Below, piece after piece: positions 23,442 through 37,900 of a DNA stretch of 64,000 nt; positions within the stretch are counted from its first letter, which is position 1, and each line of letters opens with the position of its first letter. This DNA is from Bradysia coprophila. Lineage: Eukaryota > Arthropoda > Insecta > Diptera > Sciaridae. The stretch is from positions 1,240,001 through 1,304,000 of the forward strand of contig NC_050736.1 of NCBI RefSeq assembly GCF_014529535.1. Reading direction: 5' to 3'. Position numbers and translations under genes: made by a program. A model generated the notes under the pieces. The model saw nothing but the letters and a program-made list of their open reading frames with translations. It was not told where the DNA came from and did no database searches.

Positions 23442-24357
23442 TATTTTTTATCCAGTCACAAAAGTGCATGCAAACTTAACTATCGATTAAGGACTGATGG
23501 TTGGTTTGACCACAATTTTTTTTTTTTCAATAAATGATGCAATTTTTAAACGTCAACCATAAGCTTACGTTTTTACAAATCTAGCACTGTTTTATTTACT
23601 TCATCAGCTTTAGTAAATTGGGACCATTAAAGTTCCTTGCGTCTATCACTCTGATAACTTCATGATGAAATAGTTGAGTGGCAAATCAACTAAAAACGGC
23701 AGAATGCAATATAATCTGTTACTTCTTTTTCCGATATTCATCGGCCGAATCAGATTTCATGTTTCGTTTCAAGTTCGTATTCAAAAATCTGTTACTTGTT
23801 TTGTTTAAACACATATTCTTTGCTATATAACATCATGTTAAGCAGAGGTCGTCTCGTATATTTTGTAGGGACTGACGATAACAGACGATTAGCTGTTTGA
23901 AATAAATGTTGTACTTTCATGTTCTGTGGATCATTTTTTCTAGTTTTAGGATTGTCCAAAAATAGATGTGAAAATTACAGTCTCATCTTTCCGGAAGACA
24001 TCCGGTTTTTCTGAATCCTTGCCATCTGACCAACGATAATACATTTTGTAGAGAATTACAAGTTACTTCGGAAATGTCTATTGTATATATCAGTATTGTA
24101 TTAAATCCTCCAATGGAATATAAGTAGATTACCCAATGTGTAATACCCATTTTGCTTCAATAGTACCCGAATGCGAGTCGATGAAAAGTTTGCTGGTTTT
24201 TCTTCTTAAATCCGTTGTGCCGAAAAATTCTGAAAACTTGAAATAATCGTTTCGCTGTTGTTATGTACACTGATAAAAAATATTCATCAACAAACGTCCA
24301 GTATGTATGAAATAGCTGGCAGACAATGTCTGACATGTATATCGTACATGTTCGACA
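23442..24357. other. Intergenic, decayed repeat pieces
   Basis: No exon seen. Near 23776-23900 a block resembles the core of the piggyBac-type MITE at 1953 (AAAATCTGTTACTTGTTTTG, then CGATAACAGACGATTAGC). Confidence 0.45.
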
Positions 24358-24741
24358 TACAGTGAACGACATCTCAACATCGGTGCGATTGGTCCGGAGA
24401 CCGAACTTTTTATCAAGAAGTTGGGCAAACATATGAAGGATCAGACCGGTGAGCCAAGATCGCGTGATTTCTTACTTCAGCGAATATCGATAGCAATTCA
24501 AAGAGGTAATGCAATTAGTGTACGAGACACATTCTGTGATAATAGTGATACTAGCCGTAATGTTTTTCTGTGATTGATATTTGCTTGTAAAATTGATTCT
24601 AATAAAAAAAACATCAAAAAAAAAACATCTCAAATGTCTCACTGTCATTTTTTTCAGAGAATGTCATTGTGAATTTGCAATGACACAATAAAATTCTCAG
24701 AAAAATTTGACAGTGAGACATTTGAGATGTCGTTCACTGTA
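24358..24741. mobile_element. Tc1/mariner-type MITE split by a retroposed fragment
   Basis: TA is at 24358-24359 and again at 24740-24741. The MITE itself is 24360-24377 plus 24634-24739, together 124 bp, the same length as the intact copy at 17196 and nearly the same sequence. The insert between them is flanked by acatctcaa (24369-24377 and 24625-24633). Confidence 0.9.
24378..24624 (+). mobile_element. 5'-truncated retroposed fragment with polyA tail
   Basis: This is a 247-bp insertion in the mariner MITE with a 9-bp target duplication and an A-rich 3' end after a TAATAAA-like signal, all marks of LINE-type retroposition. An open frame, 24379-24573, encodes 64 residues (GAIGPETELFIKKLGK..., RISIAIQRGNAISVRDTF) and ends in TGA. 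The RxSxAxQRGNAxS motif recalls the C-terminal end of some non-LTR retrotransposon pol proteins. I base this on memory of such proteins. It is probably the 3' end of a LINE rather than a host gene copy. Confidence 0.8.
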
Positions 24742-27700
24742 TAAAATACGAGTGACACGAATAGTCACGATTCTCTGATTATACGTCAGACATGTACGAT
24801 ACACATGCCAAACGTTGAAATATACATATCCGAAGTAAGTTAGAAGTGAAGCTGACTGCCAGACATTTCATATATATACTGGACGTATGTTAACGAATTT
24901 TTTTTCAGTGTAGTATTTGACCCTTACAATAATAATCCAGACTGAAAAAAAGTATCTGATGTCAATTGATCATTTGCATCATGCAAATTGCATGAGTTCA
25001 AAATTCCCAATAAGAAATATTTATAAACATCGGAAAATTGTAACACCGCCTGCCTTCGTGATCAGCTTGAAAGTGGTTTAACTTGTTCTTTCAGAACCTT
25101 GGGCCAAAAGAGCCTGTGTTTGAGCTAGTTGTATGTCAAAATTATATGAGACGATGTAGCTGCTACAGCGTGTGAGACAATAGTGACATGCAACATTGCA
25201 ACTAGAACAAAATCAGTGTTACCAACACAGGTTATTTTGTCACACGAATATTCAACTTTGTCAAATCCTTCATATATGCCATAACCGCGTTCGACCCCTC
25301 TCCCTGAGAATCAGACGTCTTTTATCAACGTTATCGGCAGGGTTCATCTAATGGGGTTTTATATAGCAAAATACATGTTGAAAAGGTGAAAAGATCATTC
25401 TCTTGAAAATGCTTAGATTAAAATGAAGTAATAGATCCGATGTAAATAAAACATACTTCATGTCAGCACTTCTTGACTATATCATGGTGTATCGCATTTG
25501 GTTAGGCAGCTTCATGTGGACGTTCTTTATGAATGGTCACTTATTTTACTTGGAAGCGTAACATTCGTGACACTAATTCTGCCTTACCTACAACGCATAA
25601 TACAAAATTTATTGCAAAAGAGAAGCAATTTTTTGATAGAGTAGACATATGACATTCTCTCACATCTCTTTCGCACAATTTTTTGTGCATTGTAAGGTCA
25701 GAATTGTTTATTCTCTATAAACAGGAAACACAAGGCGATAGAATAATTAAGTTTGTTACTTCTTTTGTTGGAAATATCGCCTAATATTTGGTACAAATAA
25801 ATCCACTTATTTTAGTCGTCGTTGGATACGTCATTTCTAAGAGGTTACATAAATAATAGTTATAATAAAAATTATTGCCACCAGAATCTATTCTTATTAA
25901 TGAAAATTGGCTTCAATCCAATTTTCATATTTGTTTTCTTTTAATCACTTGAAGACCTCAACTTACGACATAAATTTTCAAATACCCCAAATATTTGAAA
26001 GGATTTTCGACAATCGATTAATCGTAACTTGTGTTTTCAGTGCACACAAACAAAGATTCGGTCCCACATTGATATATGAATAAATAAACGAAAACGGCAA
26101 CAACACCCATAATAAAACGATATAATAAAAAGCTTTTTGACATGTCAGAAAAATAGCTTAAGCGTGTTTTAGATTCATCACGTATTTTTGCGGTGTTTTC
26201 AATTGGAATAACATATAAAATCAGCTCTATAAACATTGGGAAATGTTTACTTTTATTGAAATCTTTATGGAGGGCGATAAATTTTGATACCCTGTCTTTC
26301 CATTTTTTTTTTCTTTTTTTGACGAAATATCAATATTGGAAAGGAGTAAATACACCATGTCGGCACAGCTCATATTCATATGCATAGTAGTAGAATGTGT
26401 ACATATTTGCGGAAAAGTGATCTTCTTGCGGTATCGGATTTATTTGCAAAGGTTTTCGTTTTGATGGAGTCATTTATGCGAAATGTTTTTGGAAGGCATG
26501 TCGTGCGGTTAAAATTTGATTAGTATTGTTTAGACTGTCGAGTATGTTGTAAGTTTTGGAATTTTAATTTCACCGAATATCACTTGGTAGTGAGAATGCG
26601 ATTTTCACTTGTAGTGTCGTAAAACTTGAAAATTGTAAGTTAACTCTCCTATTCTTCGTACGGAGAATGTACCTTCTTATAACTTTCTTTTGAGTTTTTT
26701 TTTAGATTTTTAATCGATGTAACTCTTCATTCTGTTCTACAGTGTGCCTCGAAAGTACCGTTTTTTATATCGACCCTGAAAGTCTAGTACTTCAAAACAA
26801 AAATCTTCGAATTTTCAACATTTTCTATTTTTCACCGATAGATAAAATCTGAATCTGAGGAAAAATTGTTCTACGACATTGCTGAAAACGATAACTGTTT
26901 TTTATATCTGACAAAAAGGGAAATGCCTGCAGCAATTCCTTCAAATGCCTATAAAAAAACGGTAAATTTTCGATGCATATCTTAGAATAATTTTTTTCTC
27001 TATCGGGGTTCTCATTCGTTTTCTTTTAAGAGGACATGTTCTCTTTTTTCGCCTTTGCAAAAATTCTAAGAAAAATATCGGTCCTCTCTTTTCGAAACAA
27101 GCTTCTTTTTAATTATATTTGACGAGGCTCACTGGGAGTTGACAAAGTTTTTGAAGAAAATACCTTACTTGGCTACGCGTCGATCGGCAAATTTCACACA
27201 AGAAGTACCATTTGAAATGGTCCATTTCCATCATTTGCCCCATGTGACGTTTTGAAAGACACCCAGATTATCGCAAATTTAATAGAGCAGAAAGTAGTCG
27301 TTATTCGCACAATATTCGGTGGATGATATCACTAAGACTGTGTTCATTGTACAAAGATATCCGAATTCCTGACTTACACCAAAGTGCATGAAAAGTTGTA
27401 ATTCCTGGAAATCCACTTTTATTCCTTTTTTGTCCTATTTTTAGTGTCAAAATGTCCCCTATTTCAAAATTCAATGGGAACTCAGACGGAAAGTTCTAGA
27501 GACTTAAGACTTGGTACACCGATACCGACTATTGAGTTTTTGCCGCATGAAACAAAATTTTGGGAAGAATTTTTTTTGACGCGCAAAAAATATTTAAACG
27601 TTTTGTTATTAAAATAATCCCGAGCAAAGCCGGGAAATATCAGTATCCCTCAGTATATATAGCATCCTTATGTCAAGGACAATGTTGTGCTGCACAGGGT

Positions 27701-28903
27701 AGGAATTTCGCAATATTTTCTTAAAAGTGAGAGAGAGAGAGAGAGTGCTTGTGAAGCAGTCATCCCGTTTGTGTAGTTAACTACTCTCGTAATTAATTGC
27801 AACGAAATACTATCTATTAGTAACAAAACGCATCTCCCTGTATAATTATGCGTTTCATGTATGTTCGAAAATTTCGGCACTTCATCAAATCGCTACACTG
27901 GTTTTATTCTAATGTCGAAGCTGGATCACAAAACTTACCATAAATCTGAGAGTGTAATGAACGGTGTAATTAGATTGATCGAGAAGGTTACACAATTACC
28001 GACGGCAAATACTTTATGAATCCAATGTCTTTGTCATAAGTGTCGATAATAGTGCCTTCAGTATCCGGTTCATTGCTACCAAAATCGAATCATTTCTGAT
28101 GCCCTGATCCATGATTTCTCTGAAATTTTCACTATTATAGGAATGAATGAGCGAATCCAGAGAAATGTGAACATAACATTTTATTGACATGTTAATTTTG
28201 GTTTTTACTATTTCTTGCCACTCTTACATCCTAACACTGTTGAATAAAAATTTTACATTTTGTTAGGAACATTATCCAAAAAGAAAAGTGTCTGAACCGA
28301 TTCTCGGTTAAATTAAAAGCTAAATTTATAGTATACCACTTGTCGAATTTTAATTAATTTTTTTTTCTTCATCTTTGTGCTTTAAGTTCCGAAAATTAGT
28401 TACTGGCAAAATGAGGGAGCTTACAAATATATTCACTGAATGATCTTAATTCCATGTTTAAAATTAAAACTTTTAAAACAAAATGGTTACACGCCGCCCA
28501 GTAGAACATAATCAAAACATATTTACAATTTAAAATATATTTGTTATTTACATAAATTTTATATGTGTGTTATGTATGTTTACTCTTCGCTTGAATTAGA
28601 TACTTACCATTCTAATAAATTCTAAAGACTAGATGTGCCAATATTTCATTGTGTTAAAATATTCAACCTTTCGCAGACGGCAAGCTTATATCACCAAAAT
28701 CATAGAATCTGTTACTTCTTGTGGTCGTCATCAGAAATCAAAATCTTTTACTTCATTAGTTTTAACATACTGTGTCATTAACCGCCCGCAAAACGTTTTT
28801 TTTCTGCATCTTTATCATTGTCAAGATCATTTTAAAGACTTTCTCCGGAATAAAATTTCGTTTTTTTTGCTTTTTCCTTCCCAACACAAACATCCCAGAT
28901 CTT
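24742..28903. other. Intergenic between rhomboid copy 2 and exex
   Basis: Four kilobases without a supportable exon. It contains a GA microsatellite at 27727-27744 and a 16-bp hairpin word CCCGAGCAAAGCCGGG near 27620. A repeat-core block lies near 28683-28780. The last kilobase is probably the exex 3' UTR (minus strand). Confidence 0.45.
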
Positions 28904-31900
28904 CTAAACTACATACGGTCTAAACATATCGCCATTCTGTCCGCCATCCGGAATGAATAATGGTCGTCTCATGATGCCATTATTGTTAACATTCTCGTCC
29001 AAATTACTGTAATCATTCATATTTGGCATTAAATTCACATTATGTCGATGTTGGTCAAGATTGGTCAGGTTTTTCGGTAAACCGTTACAATTGGCACCGC
29101 TTTCTATGTGATGGGTGGGATCGCCTTTATGCAGGGAAACATCAACCGGAACGGACGGTGCTATAACTGAAGCTGTTATTGATGCAGACGACGACGATGA
29201 CGATGATGTCGACGATTTCTTTTCTTTGGCCTCTTGTTGAGCTTTCTTTGATCGTTTCCACTTCATGCGACGATTTTGGAACCAAATTTTAACCTGATTG
29301 GTAAGTAAAACTGTTACACCTCTGTTTCGAAACTAAAAAAAGCTTAAAACTTCTGTCGGAAATATTTCACTTGCCTGTGTTTCGGATAGATGTAGACAAC
29401 TTGCGACTTCAAATCGTTTCGGTCGTGACAAGTATTTGCTCTGTTTAAATTGCTTTTCTAATTCTAAAAGTTGTTGCGATGTAAATGCAGTTCGCGGTCG
29501 TCTAGTTTTGCCCAGCATTGCGTGTTGCATATGTTGCATACCTAAAAGCAATCCAAAAGTAACAATCATCATTTCATTGAATAATATGTGAACAGATTTT
29601 CGGTATTCAAACAAATCATGATGGACGCTTTACAACATAAAATCAACAATAACTGTAACAGATTATATGAAATAAGCAAATGGGCAAAAGGCTTTTTCGT
29701 CAAAATGTTAATAGAAAATCGATTGAGATTAAATCGAATTGATATTGCACCAATTTATTAACGTTTATGCACCTAACATGTGATTAACAATTATGCCATT
29801 AAATAATCTGAAAGAGGGCCAAATTAACACCATATGTGTCAACACGCAATTATTCACCAAACAAAAAAAAAAGATCGAAAAGAAAATCTGACTGAACATT
29901 TAGCTGGTAACACATCCATTTATATAAATATATAGCCGACGCAACCCCTAATTTTGTTTATAATTTCAACATATTTATTGAATATAATGTGATGGAAAGG
30001 GAGGGTGACAATAATCCGTACGACTAAAATAAAAATAAAATAAAAAAGGACTCTCCTCGGAGATAACATTGCGGTTGACAATAAAACAGGTTAGAAGCAA
30101 TCGAAAATCGATCGATAAAGCTGAATGCGTGGCCAGTGCTTATAGCTTATATACATGTACAAAAAGATGGGAAATCAATTTTATTCTCAGACGTATCTTA
30201 TATCGCATTTACGTGAAGAAAAAAATAGTTCCCAAAGATGTCTGGTGAGTCACAAAAACACACCATTAATAACAAGTATATACGAACCGAAAGGAATAGT
30301 TGAACGAAAATTTTCTGCTATATGCCTCCTTGTTGTTGTATAATGTAATTTAACGTGAACCCAAATCAACCCCACATAATACGGAATCAACCCAATCGGT
30401 TATAAAAATAAATACAAATGTGTAATAAACATCAACATCTGTCCCAATTTTACTGTCGTTTAATCTTATAAAGTGATGCTTTGCAATTTTAGCTAATTAC
30501 GTAAGGACCAGGGCAAATATCAAACATGTGGTTAAATCGTGCATAAATGAAAGTGGTAATAAATAATGAAATTGAAATGGGAAACATTTAGCGGGAAATT
30601 AGCGAAATGGTTTCGTATGCGTACTCGTATACATAAAATTTATGTTAATGATTCAGTAGAATCAAAATAAAAACATTTGTTCGGTCTCGGTCTTCACTCT
30701 CTCGCATTTATTGGATACAATAATGGGGAAAATAGGTCCTGCGTAAAGAAGAACTTTTTTTTATATATATATCGGAGTCAACGTTAAGGGATGAATCTCT
30801 GCCTAACATCGTTTTAAAAGCACGAAATGTCATTTAATCTTGAGACACACTCACAATTCCAGTTCGAAAAATCGCGAAGAATTTTTTTTTATTTGTTCTT
30901 CACCGTCGATATTAATAGACAATAATTAAATCGGATCTATTCCTTCATTTGATCAAAGTATTTTCAAAAGATTGATTTCAAATCTTTTACTTCGTTTTTT
31001 TTAACAGCGTTATGCAACATTTTATTAGTCAATATTTTTTAAGCTGTTTTTCCAATACATGACACGGTGTGGTTGAATGGATTTTAATTAAACATACCGT
31101 CGCAAATTTGATATTTTTGGATATTCCTAGTCACTTTGCGACCCTGAACCACATTCCACAAAAATTTTTGATTTTCATCCGTGCAGTTCGGAGCACCCGG
31201 ACCAAGGCTCCCTAGTGCTCTGTAGGTGCGATAGAACTGATTTGGGTCGCAATCAAAAGGGTATGGAATTCTAATAGTAATAGCATTAAAAATTGGTCTC
31301 GTGGGTTCCAGATAGGCTAGTAGCGACTCATTGAAGTAGAAAAATGACGATTTTTGAAAGGTTCTACAGGCGGGGATACTTGAGCCACAGACCTGGTAAT
31401 TACTTGTACTAGTAGAGGGACATTACCTCTACCAATATCCAAAAAATCACTTTTTTAAATTGTCTACGTAGCAACTTTCCAGGGGCCCAAAATTTATCTC
31501 TGTTATTTGGCCATATTTGTGAAACTCAGCGACACCTAACTCACACTCATGATAATTTTTCGCAACCAAACTGCTTAATTTTGTTTTGCTGCTAGTCTCA
31601 GCTTTCTAATAACACCCCTTTTGCTGAATCTCTGGTCAACAGTGCCGTTCTATTGAGTGCCCAAGTGAGGTAAGTTCATCTGCGACGAAATTTTGAGTAT
31701 GACTTCAGAAAACGGTGGGGAGGGTTTGTTTAATTGCGATTTGTAAACAGAGTTATATAAATCATTAAAAAAAGCAAAATAATACCTATATTTGTGCTTT
31801 ATTTGGACAACGACTCCAAAAATAAATAATGATCTCTAGCTGAAGTAGTCTTATATATTATAGCATGTCAAAACTAATGAAGTAAAAGACTCGACTTTGG

Positions 31901-34900
31901 ATCATCACGAGATGCTACAACAAAAGTCTAATAGATTCCGAACAATTTCGGTTTGGAGTTACGTTAGGCACAGGATATTATCCATGCATGTGGAGAGAAT
32001 AACAGCAATTGAATTGAAAAATATTGTATTTCAACAAAAGTAGTTTTCTAATTTTCGTTAAATGAAAAATTCGTTGTATGTGAAGTTTAAATTGATAATT
32101 ACATTACATGCTGGCAAAATAAATCTGTTATTGTGTATAACACTGTGTAACATCTCGGATCATACTTCTGCGGTCGTATCGCGAAGCTGCTGAATATTGC
32201 CGGTCCCTGCATAGATCATATTGTTTCCATTTTGCTTTCCATTTTGTTGTGAGGTCATTGACTGGGAGGAACCGAAATACGAAGAATGTTCCTAAGAATA
32301 TAGTGTAGATAACGAGTCGGATTTTGGGAAAAAAAGGAAGTTGGTGTCGAGAAGAGCAATAAGTGATTACTGACTACGTAAATCTCAAAGTTTTAAATAA
32401 AACGAAAAGTGAGAAAAACAACAACCTAATTGGTATCTAGAGTAAGTACATATATATTTTAAACTTTAACTCCAATTTTTTTAGGAAGAATTTCGAAGAA
32501 GTTCTTCATAGTACTGTGGCAATTTACTGGCTTCATTTTATTGTCCGATAAAATTACTGAAAGAAACTTTCTTACATTCTCTACTAACTAACTTCATTTT
32601 CACATTATGGATTAATGTTGTGCATGGCGAACTCAAATGTATCACACAATTCTATTGCCACGAATCCAACAACACAACTGGTATTAGATTCCATTATATT
32701 TATTTTATCAAAATATATTTATCAAACAACGGTAGAGAAGTGTCTCGGTCTAACGTACGTGACCAAGTGTGTTATTCTTGCATCCCAGTTAAATCTTCTG
32801 CTTCATTTGTGCCAAGAACCGTACACAAGTGTTTTTCTTTGATATTATTTATAGGTTTCCTCTGCCTCATTTTTTGTATTTACAAATAATTAAAACTAAT
32901 ATGAGTATTATTTGTAATGGACGCGTACGAAGCTGGGCATTTTATGTTTGGGGGTCTTCATCGTTCGACATTACCACACACAATATATTAGCCTTTATTT
33001 GTTGGTGTTTAAAGGACCCGCAAGTGTAAGAAAGGATTCACTCAAGTCAGAGGCGACTGTATGTTGGCTTACAGTTTACAGTTACAAAACTAAGTAAAAT
33101 TATTCGGGGTCGAGAACAGGTTAAATTCAGGTCATGCAAAATTAACTCATTCGCATCTCTGATATCTTCATCAGATAGTTAGATTACAGTTCATATCATT
33201 CGAACCTCTATATGAGGAGAGATATACATGAACCGAAAATGTTTTATTTAGGAAATGTCTTTTTGTAACGGTTAGTGCTCTGTTGTCTGTGTCTCTGAAA
33301 TGCGATTGAGTTAATTTTGCCTGACCGGAATTTCATCTGTTTCGAGTCTTTTAAGAAATATTTTTCATCCTCTTTAGGTTCTTTCGAAAGATTCGACAGT
33401 TCTTTGTAAATCAATTAACCATTACAAAATCATCCGAATGCATTCCGTCGGCGGAGAACAGACTAACGAGGTCGAGTTTCTATAACTTTGTGATTTATGC
33501 GTTACCTCACAAGTCTTGTACTTAGTAGTCTAGTCAAAAGAAGTAATTGACTTAAGTGCGATTCTTCATAGGATATTGAGATGTTTAAAGTCAAAAATGT
33601 ATCGAGTTATACCTGATGTGGTGATTTTCCCTTTGATTATCGTTCCTTTTTTTACCATTGAAGACGTAATGTTGCAATTAAGCCAACAAATTTGATTCAA
33701 ACGTAACTACGCATTGCCATATTATTCCCCGAACATAGTTTGTCTTGCTATACATTTTATTGCATTGCATCGTTTATACAATAAACATCAAGAAATTATT
33801 ATGAAAACATTTAGATTAAAATGTTCCATTTAGCTCACCCCTCAGTCTCCGTTAGACATTAATAATAGATTGAAATTACCAAGCTCGTTAAAGTACCAGC
33901 GCGTGTTTTAAATAAATAAAAATTATTATATCTAAAATGAGGCGAATATAAACACAAAAGATATAACACTTGTACAAAAGTTATTTAGATAACAAATTAC
34001 AATCAATTTATTCATTAGGCCCCTAAATGATCCCTTTTGCCATTGTTATATTTGATCTGAATTTAGCAGGTTTTAAATATTCCTCTGCCTTTGTGTGCCT
34101 ATATTTTATACGTATAGTTATATACGGCATATACACACAGAATATAGCAGGGATCAGCTATAAGCTTTATTAGGGTTTTAATATTTATTATTCTATGGGG
34201 ACCAAGGTGTATTATATGAATGATATTTAATAAATTATATAAATATTAATTCATGAATTAACGCGCAGTGTTTCGAATGTAAATACTGGAATAAATAAAT
34301 ACAAAAAAAACAGCGAAGTGATAAAACGAAATCATCTAAAATTTGATGGTCAAACAATGTGCGTATCATTTCCCTATAGTCATTTCTGTGTAATGGCTTC
34401 AACACAATCAATTTGAAAAATTAAACCAATTTCGTTTAGAAAATTCTTCTTACATTCCTAAGAACGGCAAGCATATCTGTTTGATTCACGTATTTTAATA
34501 AATCTATTACTTCATTAGTTTTGCTACATAAGACAACACGCCATTAACCTGTCACAGACGGCAAGAATATTAACAGTTTTACTATCTCATCTATTCCTTC
34601 ATTTGATAGAAGATTTTCATAGATTGATTTCAGAAATCTTTTACTTCTTTTGTTTTGAACATGCTTTTTGCTATAAAAGACCTCTTTACAGGCACCAAAT
34701 TATTTCAGTTAAAAACCATTTTCCTATTATGATCAAATCGATAAGTTGATTATATTATTGAACATAACTAACGCCTAATCTAGTGTTTATTAACACTTTA
34801 TTTCATTAGCCTGACTGTACACCTGCTGTGGTCCCTTTTTTATTAAATACTTTCGAAGCGACTTTATCGAAAGATAAACTACTTCTATTGTCTTCGTTGT

Positions 34901-37900
34901 CGCCTGATTTTCATACAAAATCTTTTACAATTGTGAAAAATTACGAATTATTTCATTTTTGTTTTATGTGGGATCTGATATTACCAGTCCCACCGATTCT
35001 GACAGCTGTTATATTGAATGCAATTTTGGAATTTTTTCCCAGTCGAAATTTTTGTCGCACATGTATAACGACCAGTTTACTAGGATAAGAACCAAAAAAC
35101 CATTCAATATCAAGACTGTCAAATTTGTGGATCTAGAAATTATGTAGAATCTGTTGAAAACGAAAATGTGATAATTCCTTAATTTTGTTAAGTGTACTTC
35201 ATTAGTTCATAACCGTTTGTTTTCTCATACAAGAGATCATCAAACTGAGCTCAATATTTACTTTTGTCGTCATTACCGATAGGGGCCGTTCATAAATTAC
35301 GTAACGCAAAAATTGATAATCTTCAGACCCCCCCCCGGGTCTGTAACGCTAACATGTATGGAACTTTAAAAAAAATGTATGGACCGTAACGCCAGGTCAA
35401 CACCCCCCCCCCCCCGGGGATTTGCGTTACGTAATTTATGAACGGCCCCATAGCAGATGACAAGCTTAGAACTTATTTTAATTTTGGCGATTGCAGGTTG
35501 TAGATCGTTAGTCCAAAAAAAAGTCGCTGACTAAATATGGTAAAATGATAAAACAAAACAGGTCACACAATTAAATATTTCCATAAAGTCCTTCCGAATG
35601 CAATAATTCGATGCCATTACTATTAAATTACAATCAATTGCAACATTGAACGTGTTACATGTTAAAATGTCCGGTTTGATAATTATGCTAATTGATACAT
35701 AAATCCCTAATTAATTTCCCGATTCATTGCACATATGTTTAGCAATGAAAGTGATACCACATTGTCAGAATTTCTAAATAAGTGGCCCATTCATCGAGTA
35801 TATGTTATACTATTTGTAGGCATATATCGCTATATATCTGTACACGGTGCCAATATCACGCTCATTCATCAAATAATGAGATTTGGTGACAAATTTTCTA
35901 GTTATTGAACATCAATAATATAAATTTCATTTTCCGATTATTTATTCAAATTTGAATCAACACTGGCACACATATAATATTACATTTATAAATATTCAAA
36001 TATTCATTTGTACAAATCAAATTTGCACAGTGAAATGATTACACAGCAGAAAAGCTACGCTGGTTGTAGAATTTAGCGTTGGTTAATATACATACAAAAT
36101 ATCGATGATTTTCCGAGATAAATAGAATGATGCCTGACTGAATGGATGCGGCAATGTTAGCCTTTTAAATCAAATCAGAAATTGGCACTGAAACAATACG
36201 GTGTATCTAATCCGGAGTCTATATACAACATTGATTTATAATTTCATTTCGTTGTAATAATATACAATTCTGAGATGATTTTGTTGATTGAATGTACTTT
36301 TTCAGTTGAAAGGGAATTCTTGGATTTTCTTGGGAACATTATTTTGGGGGATACATTTTACGCGGTTAAAAAACCAATTGTTGTGCGCGCCGTAGTGTTT
36401 CGTATGAAACAAGTCTTTGTAGCGGTATAGCTTGATATAACGAATCGCATTTATCATAAACCCTCAGAACAAATAACGAAGAATAATTAAATGATAATTT
36501 TCGTCACTGAGTTGGGAAATACCTGCCCCATGCGAAAGTTGACCATTACACAACAATTTGCCCCCTTGGATGATCCATCACATGTGAACCATTTTCGTTT
36601 CATTTTTCTGATTTTAATATGAAGAAATCGACTTTTGCATGGAATATATTGGTTCCTGCTGCTTCATTACTTCAGAAACAACTTTGTGATACTCGTAGAC
36701 TCGAGCAACTTCTTTCGGCATCGGTATTTTAACATTGTTATCTCATGCAATGAACTACTTTCGCAGCATCTAATGTAACCTACTATTATAAACGTTTTCA
36801 TCAAAAATGTTAACGAAAGTTTTACTTTTAGTCAATGCGCTTACACAATGCTGTGCTTTTTCTTTGAACTGTTTCTTTTATAAACTAATAACCATTGGGT
36901 ATGTAAATTTTACTCACTTCCCCTTTGTCAATAAGTCATTCCTGTATTGACATGAGCGGTAAAACTCATTTCCCGGGGACTTAATGAGTAAAACTTCTTA
37001 CGTAATTGCTTGGTCAGTAATTCAACATTGACTAAGGAATTCTTTTCTTTAAAATTTTCACTAAGTTTGTTGTGAAAATTTCGGCAGCCCTCGTCTTCGG
37101 CTCGAGCTGCAAACGTCCCCCTTAGTAAAATAAAAAGTTCCAAACAATGACGAAATCTACTTCAGTGTTATATAAATGAAGGCGCTCAACCATTAGTGGT
37201 GAAGGTAAATCGATTACTCTCACCAGAACATATTTCTTCGCTTATTTTTGTCGTCATAGTCGATAACAGATGACTATCCGTTGCTGAATGTTTTATCACA
37301 CTAGTAGTGTTAATTGACTCTTTCCAATACCTACACATTATTGAGTTCAGCAAAAAAAAACATTTCACGTCATCCATGACGAGAATAATTTCATAATAAG
37401 TACCTGTCTCTACCTGCTATCCTGCACAGTCTTCCTTTCCCAAAAAAAAATATCAATACAATTGGGACCAGAGCCGCACATGTCACGAAATCAATATCAA
37501 CAATAAAAACAAATCATATCGAATTCAGTCCCTGGTAAAATGTACATTTCACCCAACATACATAACATATTTTCTATCGGATCCCTTTAATGATACACAT
37601 CATACTGTAATTTAATCAACAAAAACAAGCAACCCTAATTCAGTCAATTAGCACCATTTATAGTCGCTTTCTGTATAATCTAGTCAATAGTGTACAAAAC
37701 CATTTCTACGATGATGGTACTTCGATTTCACACACCCTTACCCTCTTACATATAGTTTTGGTGGAATATTTATACCACATAACTAATCTATATTAACAGA
37801 GAGCGATGTAGTCAAGAGTAAGGGCGCAAAAGCGATTTCCCATTCTGTAAATTGATGGGCGTATACCACTTTGTATATGGTTTTCCTGTAAATGGAATGT

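Noticed and set aside
27615..27640. CCCGAGCAAAGCCGGG hairpin as a Helitron 3' end
   Set aside because: No CTRR terminus follows it and no matching 5' TC end was found.
32615..33029. Overlapping plus-strand open frames
   Set aside because: Two frames overlap in the same span with no motif, splice context or start context.
36630..36740. 35-codon minus-strand frame beginning [13 protein letters not shown]
   Set aside because: Too short, with no splice partner and no known family; chance is likely.
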